A DNA stretch of 64,000 nucleotides from Kuschelorhynchus macadamiae. Its lineage: Eukaryota; Arthropoda; Insecta; Coleoptera; Curculionidae. The translations under genes were made by a program, and so were the position numbers. This document shows, piece after piece, positions 21,855 through 34,256 of the stretch (its first letter is position 1; every line of letters starts with the position of its first letter). The stretch covers positions 3,763,501 through 3,827,500 of the forward strand of contig JAUTXW010002359.1 of the NCBI GenBank assembly GCA_030620095.1. The letters are read 5' to 3'. The notes beneath the pieces were generated by a model. That model worked only from the letters and a program-made list of their open reading frames with translations, made no database searches and was not told where the DNA came from.

Positions 21855-24620
21855 TAACAAATAATTCTAGCGTGAGTGTGCTCATTTAAATGTGAGGAGC
21901 CTAAATAGCAAGATATTGGAGCTAGATGTACTTCTTGCTCAGGAAATATATTTTGTATTTCTGAGCATTGAATGCAGAACAACGATATTAAGAGCATAAA
22001 TCTACAAGGCTACCAACTGGCGAGCTATTCATCCAGAGAGGGTATCCGAGGAGGTAGAACTGCCATATTTGCTAAACGAGGTTATAGGAGCCGAACTATT
22101 TCATCAAGTGTTTTACCAGTTGATAAAATTTGTGAATTTTCTTTGAATGAATTTGTAAATATAAAGGGTTTTAATTGTATAGTGTATTACAGAGTATTTA
22201 CAGATCACCTTAGGCTGACCTTGATGCATTCTTTAATTTACTCAATGTTATTTTGGATGAGGTATGGAAACCAAATAGATTCCTGATTTTATGTGAAGAC
22301 ATCGATATCAACTTTGCTGAGGAAAGTCCAGCTCTTTGCGCATTCTTACACCTGAAATCCAGTTACAGCTTGACTCCCCATGCTACGGGAGCAACCAGAG
22401 TAATGTCACAAACACTAGAATTGATAACATTTTTAGTAACATTACAAAATCTCAGCTATTTTTTCATACTATATTTATCAATATTTCTGATCATTTTGGA
22501 CAGAAAATTAATATTCAAATTACAGGCATTAAAGACACGCCTGTTTTTATAAAAAAGAGGTTCTATACCCATACCAACATATTAAATTTTTAAGCGTATT
22601 TGAGTAAGGAGGATTGGGGATATGTTTATGACCAGATGGATCCTTATGACCAGTATAATACATTTAAACATATTTTAAACTAAGTACTACTTTAATATTT
22701 CATTTCCAATTTGCAACAGTCGAATAAAAAACAAACCTTGTTGGGTAAACCTTGAAATAAAAGACTATGCTAGTCATGTCAAAGATCTCTATATATTATA
22801 TAAACAAACAAGAAATGCAAATATTTTAAATCAATATAAGACTGAGAGAAAGAATTATCAAAAGTTTTTGTCTGATTTTAGGATAGGGCTAAATGATAAT
22901 AAAATAAGTAATTCTGAAATTTAAAATAAAACAATGTAAAATATCTTTAATAGGGAATGCAATAGAGATACTAGTCTTAAAAATATTACATTACGCAATG
23001 AAGATAATGATATGATTGTCGATCCTGGGAGTGTTTTGCATATTTTCGAGAGTCAGTTTGATCTCTCAGGTGCTGCAATCTCCAATGATAATAATTACAC
23101 TTTAAATTTTATAAATCCAAATACTCTGTTTTTAGAACCAGTAGATTCCAATGAAATTTTTCGAATCATTATGGCTCTGCCAAATAAATATTCTTCTGGA
23201 ATTGATGAATTCCCATTGTTTCTTCTCAAGCACATTGTGCAAATGATTTCTGTATCATTAACTTTCATTATTAATAACTGTCTTGAACTGGGAAATTTTC
23301 CAGATTCATTAAAGATTGCCAAAGTGGTTCCTATTCATAAAATAGGTGATGTGCACTGCTCAGCGAACTACAGGCCGGTGTCTCTCCTGTCATCGGTGTC
23401 TAAGGTTTTTGAGAGGGTAATATACAATCGTCTCCTGAAATTTACTATTCAATGTAATGTTCTTAAGAATAATAAGTTCGGTTTCTTACCTGGTAAGTCT
23501 ACTGAAATGGCCATATTTCAGGCGGTTACAGAAATTATCGAACGACTGGACAATAAAGGAGCAGTTGCAGGCCTGTACTTTAATTGACACTATTGATCAT
23601 GGCCTTTTGCTGACCAAGTTGGAGAGATATGAGGTGAGAGGCTTAGCCTATAGGCTCATTATGTCTTATTTAGGATTGTCACAGATTGCAGTCTGTGACC
23701 ATTACCCATGATGGACAAAAATACTTCTCGGGTCAGACATTGATTCGGAGGGCGTCCCGCAGGGCTCCATTTTTGGGCTTCTGCTATTCCTGCTATATGT
23801 GAATAACCTATCTGATGTTCTGGAGGGTGAACTTGTCTGCCAATTTGCAGATGATACTTCAGTCGTTGTCTCAAGGCTAGTTTGTCGGTTGGTTGTTTGG
23901 ATGTGGTGGGTCGGATGGCTTCGTGGTGCGAGAGGAACCACCTTCGACTAATAACAGCAAAACGGGTCTCATCTTATTCAGCAGGAACAGACTCAGTGTT
24001 GAATCATTGTATGTAAACCACGAACATAGGTCTATACCAAATATCAATTCCATAAAGTTTCTGGGTGTCCATATCGATTCTAATGTCGGCTGGGAACAAC
24101 ACATTCTAAAACTTCGATCTAAGTTGAATAGTGCTTGTGCAGTAATTCGCCAACTTCGAGACATTATGTCTCCTCATAGCATTCAACTTTTCTATTATGC
24201 TTACATTCAGTCTCTGCTATGCACATATTTAAAAGTCAGAAAAGAGTAATAAGATGCATGCTTCATCTACATCCACGAACATCCTGCAGACCATTCTTTA
24301 TCGAACTTGGTATCCTAACTGTACCTAGCCTATGTTTCATTGCGCTAGTCACTTTTGTTAGAAAGAACTTGTCTCTGTTCTTGACGAATGAAGATCGGTA
24401 TGCAGACGGTATGACTATGGCCACCAGGGGAAGAAATGATCTTCACATTCCTCGCCATAACTCTATCTTTTTCAAGAAGGGACCCTACTATCGAGGTATT
24501 AAGGCATACCAGCTGTTGCCACCTGAGGTCAGAAATGTTGGGGGAATTGAGGGATTCAAAAAGGCAGCCACCGTGTTTGCTAAAAGTAAATGTTTTTATT
24601 CTCTCAATTTTGAGTTTTAA
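21855..24620 (+). pseudogene. LINE ORF2 remnant: endonuclease + reverse transcriptase
   Basis: Endonuclease: LNVRSLNSKILELDVLLAQE, then GYQLASYSSREGIRGG, later RIDNIFSNI and a SDHFGQ block, as in APE-type nucleases. RT: LEPVDSNEIFRIIMALPNKY, NYRPVSLLSSVSKVFERVIY and KFGFLPGKSTEMAIFQAV are in one frame (23012-23587). After a frameshift come TIDHGLLLTKLERYEVRG, then GVPQGSIFGLLLFLLYVNNL and the catalytic FADD (QFADDTSVVVS) near 23850. The C-terminal block (24219-24620) contains VIRCMLHLHPRTSCRPFF and GIKAYQLLPPEVRN. Frameshifts and at least one deletion after the FADD motif make it inactive. The clade call (Jockey or CR1-like) is from motif style. Confidence 0.85.
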
Positions 24621-24907
24621 TGTGTTTTTAACGTATAGCGTCTCTTTAAATCTGTTTACAGGAGTTTTAAAGATTTTTTTTAGTGATCTCACATTTTGAT
24701 GTTTTATTATTTTAGTACTTTTATAATTTTTAGATCTAAATCTAATTTCTTGAATTATGTTTTCTGTACCTATCTGACTTTGCTTTTTTTACATATTTTG
24801 TAATCTTGCTGGCAATAAAGAAATATTATTATTATTATTATTATTATAATATTACTATTATATAATAACTGATGTTTTGAAAAATGATAATTATGTCTCT
24901 AATATTT

Positions 24908-25880
24908 AACTTATAACTCTTCTGCACAGGCGTAACAAATAAAATGTTTAATACCCTTTGAAACTCCTGCACATTCTGCACGAGAACATCTTTTACAATC
25001 TTGGGACTGTATCCACATTTCCCTCGACCTGGAATGACTAAATAATTCATTACAGTAGACACATGGAATATCTCGATCTTCGTCGTCAACCTTTTCAAAC
25101 GGTTCAGGTTCATTATCTGAATCATCAAGGACTCGTTTTGTCACTCTCGCTCTTTTACTTTTTCTTATTTCTTTTTCTTTTTTTATTGTTACTCTTTTTT
25201 CTTTAACTCATTAAGAAACGGGCTGGAAGTGAGAATGCTTTCATATATATTTTTAGTCTTGCGCCGTCTTGTCGTGATAGCAGTCGGTATTGGTGACAGC
25301 TTTTTGAGAATTGTTTCTGAGTTTTCTTCGTTTTTTTTTCTTTTGAAATGATATTGTTATTAATACCAGGGCGATTTGAAGTAGACCATGCACTATTTGA
25401 CGGCTTGTATAAAATGGACGTTGATAGTATTATTCACATTATTGCCATGAAGTATGAAGTCTGTGGAGAGTTTATTTTCCTCGTTAATTTCTTTATGGTT
25501 CTCCTGAACCCTCGTGATGTCAGTAACTGAACTAGGAAGAAGATGGTCTGGAAAAATGTTTGGGTTCCATGGAGAATTGCGACGGTGGCGGCTTTACTGT
25601 AAGCCGTTCCAAATAAACCTGCAATCTGATAAAGAGAAATCGTTCACCCTCGATTAGCCTTTAGCCAAGTCGTCATCTCTTGATCATAATAGGTGGAAAG
25701 AGGTCCAAAAAAGCTACATCGAGCGGCTGCAATCGATGTATGCAATGGACAGGTACACAAAATAAGATGACAAGATTTTTTTGGCAATGTTTTGAGATGT
25801 TTGTGGCTTGAGTGCCCATCCAAAATAATCAATGATTTGTTGTTATTTGTTTGTCTTACACTGTCTCTTAAATCAAACTT
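24908..25880 (-). pseudogene. pogo-like transposase remnant B (DDE_1 + zinc-finger tail)
   Basis: Minus strand: IILDGHSSHK and CSFFGPLSTYYDQEMTTWLK are the second half of a pogo-type DDE_1 domain, ending in a stop at 25644. Past it the trace continues with QIAGLFGTAYSKAATV and VHFIQAVK, then LSPIPTAITTRRRKTKNIYE, and ends in an open frame with EDRDIPCVYCNELFSHS and ECAGVSKGIKHFICYACAEE, a PHD-like Cys/His finger. The upstream half with the helix-turn-helix and first Asp is missing. It begins exactly where remnant A loses its own finger, so A and B were fused by recombination or nested insertion. Confidence 0.75.
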
Positions 25881-26892
25881 CTCCAGATTTTGACATCCTA
25901 TATTGCTCAGTGCAATAAATGCATGTACAGTCATCTTCGTCGTCGTTTGCGAAAGGGTCTTCTTCTTCTTCAGTGTCAGTTTCGATTTGTATTTTTCTAG
26001 CTACTCTCCTTTTTCTTTTCTCAGGTACAATTTTTGTATTGGTTTTTTTCTTTTGCTTCTTCTATATTTGGTGTGGAATTTAGCACCGCAGTTTTGTTCC
26101 TCTTCCTTTGTTTTCTTTTTCCTTGTCCAGAAACAAAGGGACCTATTGGAAGCGGACTTAAATCAGCTACAATCGTGTTAAGCACGCTGTTTGTTTTCTT
26201 TGAAGTTGTTGGTTCATCTTCCGTTTGATTTTCAGCACTTTGTTCACTTATTCCTGTTTTATTATTTTCTTTGCTTGTAGTAGGCAGATTGTCATCACTA
26301 ATGGAAATATTGGTTGTTTCAGATGCTTCATACATACAGTGCGGGAAAATATCTGCGTTTAATGGAAAAATTTCAGTTTTTGCAAAACCGTTAACAGCAT
26401 TTTGAACCGTTGCGGCTTTTCCATATGCTTCATGGAGCAAAGCACTTATTTGAAATTGTGTTATTACCCTCCCCGGATGACTTTTAAGCCACGTGGTAAT
26501 TTCTTGATCAAAATATGTTTTTAAGGGACCAAAAAAGGATACATCCAAGGGCTGCAGTCGATGCGTACACTGGGGTGGTACGCAAAAAAGCACAATTCCA
26601 TGTTCTTTTGCATAAATAAGGGCATCCAAGTACTTACGGCTTGAATGGCCATCCACAATCAAAAGAACTTTTTCTGTAGGTGAGGCTTTCACATATTTTT
26701 GAAAGTGATTTAACTACTGTACAAATACTGGTCCCGTCATCCATTCTGATTCCTGAGCAATGCCAATTGCTCCGGGATACCATACACTTTAGATGCCCTA
26801 AGCTATCCCATTTCATTATTCGCAACAGCTTTTATAGCCGAAGCTGAGGACCATGATTGCCTGTTCGTTTTTCTATTGTAGACACGTGGCAT
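25881..26892 (-). pseudogene. pogo-like transposase remnant A, internally deleted
   Basis: It starts at ATG 26892 after a TTTGCAG acceptor-like site, with PRVYNRKTNRQSWSSASAIK, the psq-type helix-turn-helix beginning. About 30 codons later it jumps to IGIAQESEWMTGPVFVQ, so the rest of the DNA-binding region and the first catalytic Asp are deleted. An in-frame TAG replaces Trp near 26712. From 26692 it reads LLIVDGHSSRKYLDALIYAK and LQPLDVSFFGPLKTYFDQEI (the two Asp are 35 residues apart), then a long Ser/Thr/Lys-rich tail. The tail continues across a break near 26021 to a truncated finger CTCIYCTEQYRMSKSGE. It is not functional. Confidence 0.78.
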
Positions 26893-27361
26893 CTGCAAAT
26901 AAAAAATTAAATAACATATTAAAAAAATCAATCGGGTAAAATGACATACTATGTCATTTTAGCCACCTGTAGGTTATGCTATTTTACCCGACTATAACAC
27001 AATTTATAAAACTTGTTTTTTTGTAAACAAACTAAATATTTTAAATATTATAAAAGATGTAATTTACTGGGCAGACATCAGTAAAACATAATTTAAATTA
27101 GCCAACTTACCTTGTGAGCTGTGATGATTAAAAACACGCCACTTTTGTGCTTTGTTTAAAAAACTTTTCCGATCCAAAAATAAATTGAGAGCAACGAACC
27201 ATCTCTTAGCTTGCTAAACGTATACTAAACGTTCTGAAGCGCTAATAAGTAACACGGCGAACTTCGTTACGATTGTTTAGATCGGAAGAGTTTGCGACAA
27301 GTCGGAAAAGCACTGCTATGTCATTTGACCCCACTATGTCATTTTGTACACCCTTCCCCTA

Positions 27362-27560
27362 CCCATATGACCCTTATTTTTTGACCAAAATTTAATGGCA
27401 AGTAGCTTTTAGCTATGCCGTGAATAGACATACCGACGAAATTGAGAAAAATGTTTTTGTTGGCATCTAGGGCTTCTAAAAAGATTTGTAAAAATCTGAG
27501 AGGGTGATTTTTTCATAATACAGTACTCCACATTTTACTAGGGAAATAAAAATCTTAAAA
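27362..27560 (+). repeat. Composite dispersed repeat (DR) tail
   Basis: ACATACCGACGAAATTGAGA followed by GTTGGCATCTAGGGCTTCTA and CTGAGAGGGTGATTTTTTCA is the tail of the DR repeat. It continues the copy whose left part ends at 20683, where the pogo-like element inserted. Confidence 0.65.
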
Positions 27561-28121
27561 TTTTAATTTGGTTTTAAGGGAGCTATCTCACCCCCTCAGA
27601 GAAACTCTAAATAAGAGACGAAATCCGTTTTTGGGAAAAGCTAAGAGTTTTGGTAATAAAAAATGTTTGTATTTTTTAGGTACTCTTTTATTCTCTACAG
27701 CCACCCTGTATTGTCCAAAAATATTTTATATACAAAAATATGTTAAATATGTTAAATAAAATAAAAATAATAAAAACATATCGATGGTCTAGTACACAAA
27801 TGTTGTAAGTGCGAAAATGTTGGTTTTGAGTTATATGAAATTTAAAGTTTATTAGTTCGGTGTAATTCACATGATCGTTTTTAGACAACGAAGATGCTTA
27901 AATAAATTAGGCTGGAATATAAGCTTAAGCGTGAAAATGCTCATTTGTAATATTTTATTATACAGTATTAAAATTTTGAAAATTAGTGTGAAATACCTGT
28001 ACTTACCACATTCGGCGCAATACAATTATTTGTTACAAAAGAAACTACCAACGTAAATTATTTTGAATAAATTTTTATATCAATAAAAAAATTAAATGAA
28101 AACAAAAAGTATTTTGGTTTC

Positions 28122-30410
28122 TTAATCACTATTTTCCGTATCAGTTTCATTAAAAATAACTGTGTTTTTTGTTGCTGGTATTTCATTTATAAAGTTTGCG
28201 TAATCATCTCTGATAATCTTCTTTTCTAAAAGAAACAGCAGGTCCTTTTTCTTTTTTTGGGAGACTGGTAAACGCGACGTGTAGTTTTTATTTAATGTGA
28301 CGTGTTCCCATTTCTTTTTCCTTCCCAGTTTGTGTTTATGAGTGACATCCAATTCAAAAAAACTTTCTTCTGAGAGGTTATACTTGTATTTTATAATGTT
28401 AGGATTTTCCTTCTGGAAACGAAGCCACTTGATACGAAGCCAGTTGACTTTTTCGTTATTTGTATTTAGTGTAGTGTTAAATACAGTATCTACGACGAGT
28501 TTTTGCAAATCGAAGAAATCACTAAATTTCATATTCGTGACGTGATATTCTCTAGGTTTTAGTCTGGCCGTTGAGATTAATAAACACCATTCGCGAGTAG
28601 AGTAAATTTTCTTATGACGTTTGGCCCTCTCTATCGTAGAGTGCATTGAGTCTGCTTCTAAGTATGAGTGTCCGGTCTCCATAGATTTTAGGTCAATGAT
28701 TTCCAAATGCTCAATATTATTGACAGCGTACAACATAGCCGCTGCAACGAATTTGTTGCGATTTTGCCCACCGCATGTGTCGGAAAAGGAGGCCACGTGT
28801 GTCACAGTTTCTGGCAAGTTGAGCAGATATTTTAATAAACAACTGCCAATTTCAACACTGCCTTTGTTTCCATGGGTTTCGTCCCAAACAAAACAGTGCC
28901 CATCAGAATTGGATGCGTCATAAATTGTGAAATTATAGACATTTAATTTATGTTTATAATAAATTTGGTTATCACCTGCGTGAGGAATGGACAAAATAGC
29001 TTGCAGATCAAAAGATATTGACCTAAACGTTTTGCCGTTTTCCGCGTGTGATCTTTGTTTATCATCTGCTTTCATTTGCATAGCCTCTTTTTCCCGTTGC
29101 TTGTGATTGTCATATTCTTCTTGCAGTGGTCCTTTGTCTTTAGCTGTGTTGTACGTGTTGCATAAAGAACACTGATCTTTTTTTGGTTTGTAAAAATCCA
29201 ACCTTGGATCATATTCGTGAAATGCTTTTTGGTAAACAAACAGTGATACAGCTTGAACTTTCTTTTGCACACAATAATCATCTTTATACAATCTATACAT
29301 TTTCGAAATATTGAGATCAGGTGACAGGTACTGCTTTTGTGAATCACGCCTACAATAATGCGATTCTATTCTAGGAAATGAGTCTATGTGCTCCTTGACT
29401 AACTGCATGGTTTCCGAAGAAGTGGCATTTGGTGGTTGAACACCAATTCTCTTATCACGTCCAGTATAAAGGCCATTTCCACTCATGTTATTTGCACAGT
29501 TTTCGACTACCCTATGAGATATCGCAAATGTGGCACAAAAAAATTTTAAACATACTCTGTGGGTTTCTCCCACAGAGTTTTTTAAGTAATAAACCCGGGA
29601 TGTCTCTCGATTTTTAGATTTTGGATTGTTTACTTTTCTAGCAACTAGCACCTTTCGCATTAACGATGTCAAATGTATTTTCTGGTGAACATCATCAGCC
29701 AGATTATAATACTCTTGACAGATTGCCTCTCTATCTGCTTGTGAAAACTGTTCACCACATTTATATCTGCATTTACTGCAATCGACTTCCTTTGGTTTTT
29801 TGGCCGGTATTGATTTCCCACTTCGATTTACATAGTTTTTCCCACTTAATCTTAATTTCTTAACAACGGATCGGTGCCAATTTTTTCTATCTGGCTTTCG
29901 TTTCCTTTTATTTTTATTACCTTTAGAAACATTTTGAGTTTGTATTCTTCTCGCGACATTCGCAAGTGTCTCGTTGTCGGAATCAGCCGACGAATCGCCA
30001 CTATCGGAAGAAGGGTGGTAAGAACTGGACGAATATTGAAAGGGTTCATTCAGTTCTTCAGACTCTGCGAGCTCTTCAAAAACGGAAGGTTGTGGCATAG
30101 CAATTTCGTTATTTTTTAGTTCAGTTCTTACTAAAAAAAGAAAATTATTACTAAAACATGGTTTAAATCAAACTAATTGCTTAGCTTTACCTTCAATGGA
30201 TAACAAAGGTTGAATACTTTCTTCAGATTGTTCGCCATGTTTCTGACTTGAAACAATAACATCTATACACTTTGGTACGATAATTTGATCTGATAAAATG
30301 CATATCTTCGCTGGACGATCGATTTGAATGGCATTGTCTTGATTACACTGAGCAGAAACACTGGCAGAAGACTGGTAGACTAGATTTTTCATCCAGAGTG
30401 TGTATTCCAT
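28122..30410 (-). CDS. Putative DDE-type transposase with DUF7869-like domain, two exons (742 aa)
   Basis: Exons are 30410-30191 and 30130-28122, with a 60-bp GTAAAG...TAG intron; 220 and 2009 nt join in phase to 742 residues without a stop. In exon 2 (numbering from its internal Met, 30098): acidic/Ser-rich 10-45, a basic stretch KNKRKRKPDRK near 62-72 (possible nuclear signal), Cys clusters CSKCRYKC (107-114) and CSLC (310-313). The core follows: FDLQAILSIPHAGDNQIYYK (D364), FVWDETHGNKGSVEIGSCLL, FSDTCGGQNRN (D440) and GHSYLEADSMHSTIE (D483, E490). Regular spacing of acidic residues on predicted strands suggests an RNase H-like nuclease, but this is my inference. The conserved block resembles the uncharacterised DUF7869 domain. 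Enclosure by TIRs supports a transposase role. An upstream exon at 30540-30606 may exist. Confidence 0.75.
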
Positions 30411-30539
30411 CCTCTAAATAGAACAATTTTTTGGTACAAAAATATTATGCATTATAGTTCTTTCATACTTGACCGCCCACAATTGAAGTCAAAAAGCCGG
30501 CACTCTCAACCACAAGCTATTATCTATAAATAAACTTAC

Positions 30540-30606
30540 CAATATTGCAATTTATATTTCTTGATAATGCTAAATTGACTAGATGTTTGCCCCTAGAACA
30601 CGACAT
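30540..30606 (-). other. Possible short upstream exon of the DUF7869-like gene
   Basis: ATG at 30606 opens MSCSRGKHLVNLALSRNINC and meets a strong donor (G|GTAAGT) at 30540/30539. It lies between the TIR and the main gene. I could not find an acceptor that joins it in phase to exon 30410-30191 (the site before AGGATGG gives the wrong phase), so it may be a non-coding leader or a slightly decayed first exon. Confidence 0.4.
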
Positions 30607-30924
30607 AATTGCACCGGTATTAAAAACAACAAAAACAGAGAATTAACCTCACTTTTTACAAGACACAAATGTGGTAAATGCAGTTAATGCTATTTAATTT
30701 AAGGCACACATGTGTTAAGTTCACTTACAACATGTGGAGTAGAATTCTGTAAACTAGAAACACTTAACACAATCGGAAGATGGCGCTGGCATCAACAAAT
30801 TTAAATATTTCACTTACCACTTGTGTGCATACGAAAATCCTGGTCTGAAATTATATGTTAGTGTGTTTAACTCATTTTTGCTGAAAAGTGCACTTACCAC
30901 ATTTGTGTACTAGACCATCGATAT

Positions 30925-33880
30925 TTTCGTTTCTTAGGAACAGCACATATCCATTTGAGCGTTCTCAAAATATTTTGTATGATTTTATAGCCTTCAACAA
31001 TATCGAAGATTTACGCGTATGCTACCCAAAATCTAATCTAATCACCGGAAGACATTGATATAGACTGTATTTGGTACAAAATTTAAGCGAGTAAGTGTGA
31101 CTATTCTTAAGTGATTGTGCGTGCAAATTTTGTCTACATACATCAATAAGGACACCTTATTTTTTCTAACAATGTTTTTTGTGTTCTACAGGAACTCTAA
31201 AACGTCCAAAAACACAACTTATATTTTTCATTGTGTTTTTAGATCACAACACTTTACTAAATCTATATTGTATATTAATAATGCAATCTGTGTGGTTATA
31301 AGAGGAAGTAAAAATTGAAACTGTCATCAAAAGGGACTTGAGGCTACTAAGGCAATAAGCAAGCTTTATTATTTACGAAAAAGCAAATTTTGCTGCTCCG
31401 AATCATTAAGTAGGAGACTTAAACACCCCAAAAACAAATAAAAAGCATGTATTCAGATAGAAAATCAAAGCAAATGGTTTTATTGGGAGATAATTGACTA
31501 TGTCGCCGTGTATATTAATCTGCTTATGCTAATTGTCGACTCATAATTTAAAAAAATTATTTTTTTTTCTGGTCAGTGGTAATGAAATAATAACAGACTT
31601 CGTGCAGGTAACCCATATTCAATAAACTAAAACAGAACGATCATACAATTCAGTGTTTTTTTAATTTTTAGATATCTGATAAATAAAATCATGGATGCTC
31701 AAATGTCAAAAACCTCTACAGGTATAATATCAGTAATTAAAATGGTGAAGAGAAAATAAAAAAAATATATGGTCCAAAATAGCCACAATTATTGAATAAA
31801 AAAATTTTAGTGTGATGCAGTACTTTTTTTGCTCCACTTTATAACTGTCAGGAAAAATGATAATTAATTAAATGGTGGTACTGGGTAATCCAGCAGAATC
31901 AATCTTTCCAGCGATGAAAGATGGGTTTATTTGGTCGAGTTGTTTCAGTTCAGATACAGATATAGAATTTTTTTATCAGTGCACTTAGTATATTGAGCAC
32001 TTCATTTGATTTATTTGACAGAAATCTACAGATGTGTCGTTCGCGACCGATCTGGATCAGAAATCTGGATACTGACCCACGGGAGTGGGAGTCAGTTGTT
32101 TGGTTCGTTCGATGCATCATCGTTTGTAGGTTTCGAGTCGGGAAGCGAGTCGCGGAGCCGAGGACCGATATAGCGCGATTTTCGAACCTGTCTGATTGAT
32201 AAGATGAGCGCGATGATGGGGTAGGTGAGTTGGTCGGTCGTTAGTTTGTTAAGGAGAACCGATATCTCGATCGCTTATCCGACTCTTTAAACTGCCTAGA
32301 TCCATTTTCTTAAAAAAGATCTATATTTCTTCTAACTTTTAATAAACTCGGTTTTTGCTTAGGTTCATTATTTAGAAATATCCCCATATGATGCAGATTA
32401 TACTGATCAGGGTAAGCAGCAACTGCTCAGTATATAAATCAGTCAATAAAAATATTTTATTTTTATTTATTATTTTTTGCTTGAGAGAAAAGAGTTTATT
32501 CAAACATGCAATAAAAGGTAAACAACGCTATTTCCTTATGTCATAGAAAAATTATATAAGTATTCATAAATGATGTAAGTATTTTTTAAAAATCCCCCCA
32601 AGTGAAGTGTCACATAAAAGTGGAAATGCAATTTAATATAACCTCCTTATATTTCTCGAGGAGATAACACGTCTCCTACATGGGCACTATTTCATGTTAT
32701 TTCTATTCTCAACTTTGTCATTTTTATATGAATACTCTGCATATCGTGTCGATGAAAACTTTTATATCTCCTAAAAATACTCATCATAAAACGCGAAAAT
32801 TTGACAGTAAAAACCTATGAAAATTTAAGACGGAGCGTTAAATTTATTGAATTCTTTATGAATTTAGAATATAGAACACGTCTTTTATAAATATTCTATT
32901 ACAGTGGCGGAGCGTAAAAAAACTGCACATAACAACCATAACAAAAGCTCTCAAAGGTTTGGTCATAATTTAGCAAAAAATATATAAGTATATAAAAACT
33001 CGTTTGTTGCCTTTTTCAAATGAACCGGAATAATGACATTTCTTACTTTGAATGTAAATTGTATGTCTAGTTCAGACTTTGTAATTCATTTTTACTCACT
33101 TCCACATATTTGATTATCAGATTTGATATGTGTTTACAGTTCACGTAAGAATACAACATGAAACATTCGTATAAAGAAAATTATGATTGCTTTGCCAATA
33201 TGGCGGACAAGTATTGTTTTTCTGGCCCGATTCGACCGAAAAACAGTAACTGGGAGTGCAAATTATGAATATTAAATGATCACTGTTGGCAAAGATACCT
33301 AATCGACATTTAAAAAGAAATATTTCTAGATTTGTTTTATTTTTAGTTATTTACTACATTTCCTATTAATACTATTTTGCTATTTAACTGCTTTTCCAAA
33401 ATAACTTTATAGCAACTTGAATTATATTTGGGCGATTGATAAACTCGAACTGCTTGGGAAACTATAAAAAGTTAACAGGCAGGAGGGCAGAAGTAAACTA
33501 TTTTTAACTGAATATCTCAAACGTTTTTAGCATAAGTAGAGCTCGTCGAGGTCTTTCGAGAAGGTTTTGTTTGAGATTCCTCACAAACAAATTAATAAGC
33601 AAGAGGATTAACATTTTTTTTTGAATTCCGATTTAATTTTGTTCTGTCACATACTATATCGCTTATTAATATGTTTACACGCATATACGATTGGATTTTT
33701 TGAAAGATTTTATCAAGCCCTACATAACAGAAAAAATAAAGACTAAATTTTGAGCTAAGTAATCCAGTTTGATCAATTTATTGTAGTTTATGACTGCATA
33801 CTTTTATATTTAAAAACGTTTAATGAGTAATTAAGTTTCTTTACCCAAAAGTATTCTGTTAATAGATTCCACCACGGACG
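30925..33880. other. Unannotated stretch with a GC-richer island
   Basis: Nothing coding was recognised. At about 32000-32260 the base composition rises sharply (GACCGATCTGGATCAG, CGAGTCGCGGAGCCGAGGAC), followed by ATGAGCGCGATGATGGG and a donor-like GTAGGTGAGT near 32221. This could be a promoter and leader exon on the plus strand, but no downstream exon was found. Confidence 0.35.

Positions 33881-34255
<375 letters not shown>

Positions 34256-34256
<1 letters not shown>

Larger units (their letters stand above)
21040..24860 (+). mobile_element. Jockey/CR1-like LINE, 5' truncated, ending in (ATT)n
   Basis: ORF1-like and ORF2-like remnants follow one another on the plus strand and end in a 3' UTR with AATAAAG followed by (ATT)n at about 24826-24846. 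It interrupts the pogo-like element, whose zinc-finger end resumes at 24908 on the other strand. The 5' limit near 21040 is uncertain because no promoter or start codon is seen. Target-site duplications could not be fixed by eye because the right junction is low complexity. Confidence 0.8.
20684..27359 (-). mobile_element. pogo-like composite element, TA-flanked and LINE-invaded
   Basis: The left end TAGGGGAAGGT (TA at 20682-20683) matches the inverted right end TAGGGGAAGGGTGT (TA at 27360-27361). Both termini are rich in AATGACAT phrases (for example 20926-20936, 26940-26970, 27319-27345). TA duplications and the DDE_1 type of the internal proteins fit the pogo/Tigger group. Two transposase remnants lie head to tail on the minus strand, and a plus-strand LINE occupies about 21040-24860. 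DR sequence is found on both outer sides (20578-20683 and 27362-27560), showing that the element landed in that repeat. Confidence 0.72.
27782..30920 (-). mobile_element. TIR transposon with DUF7869-like protein, complete
   Basis: The left end GGTCTAGTACACAAATGTTG (inside CGAT at 27782) matches the inverted right end GGTCTAGTACACAAATGTGG (ending 30920); about 31 bp match with one difference. Flanking bases read ATAT on both sides, and a 6-bp ATCGAT reading is also possible because the sequence is palindromic. Motifs like CACTTACCACATTTGTG recur just inside the ends (about 28001-28012, 30716-30741, 30812-30824, 30891-30906). The single internal gene is intact. The superfamily could not be named from the ends. 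Confidence 0.85.
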
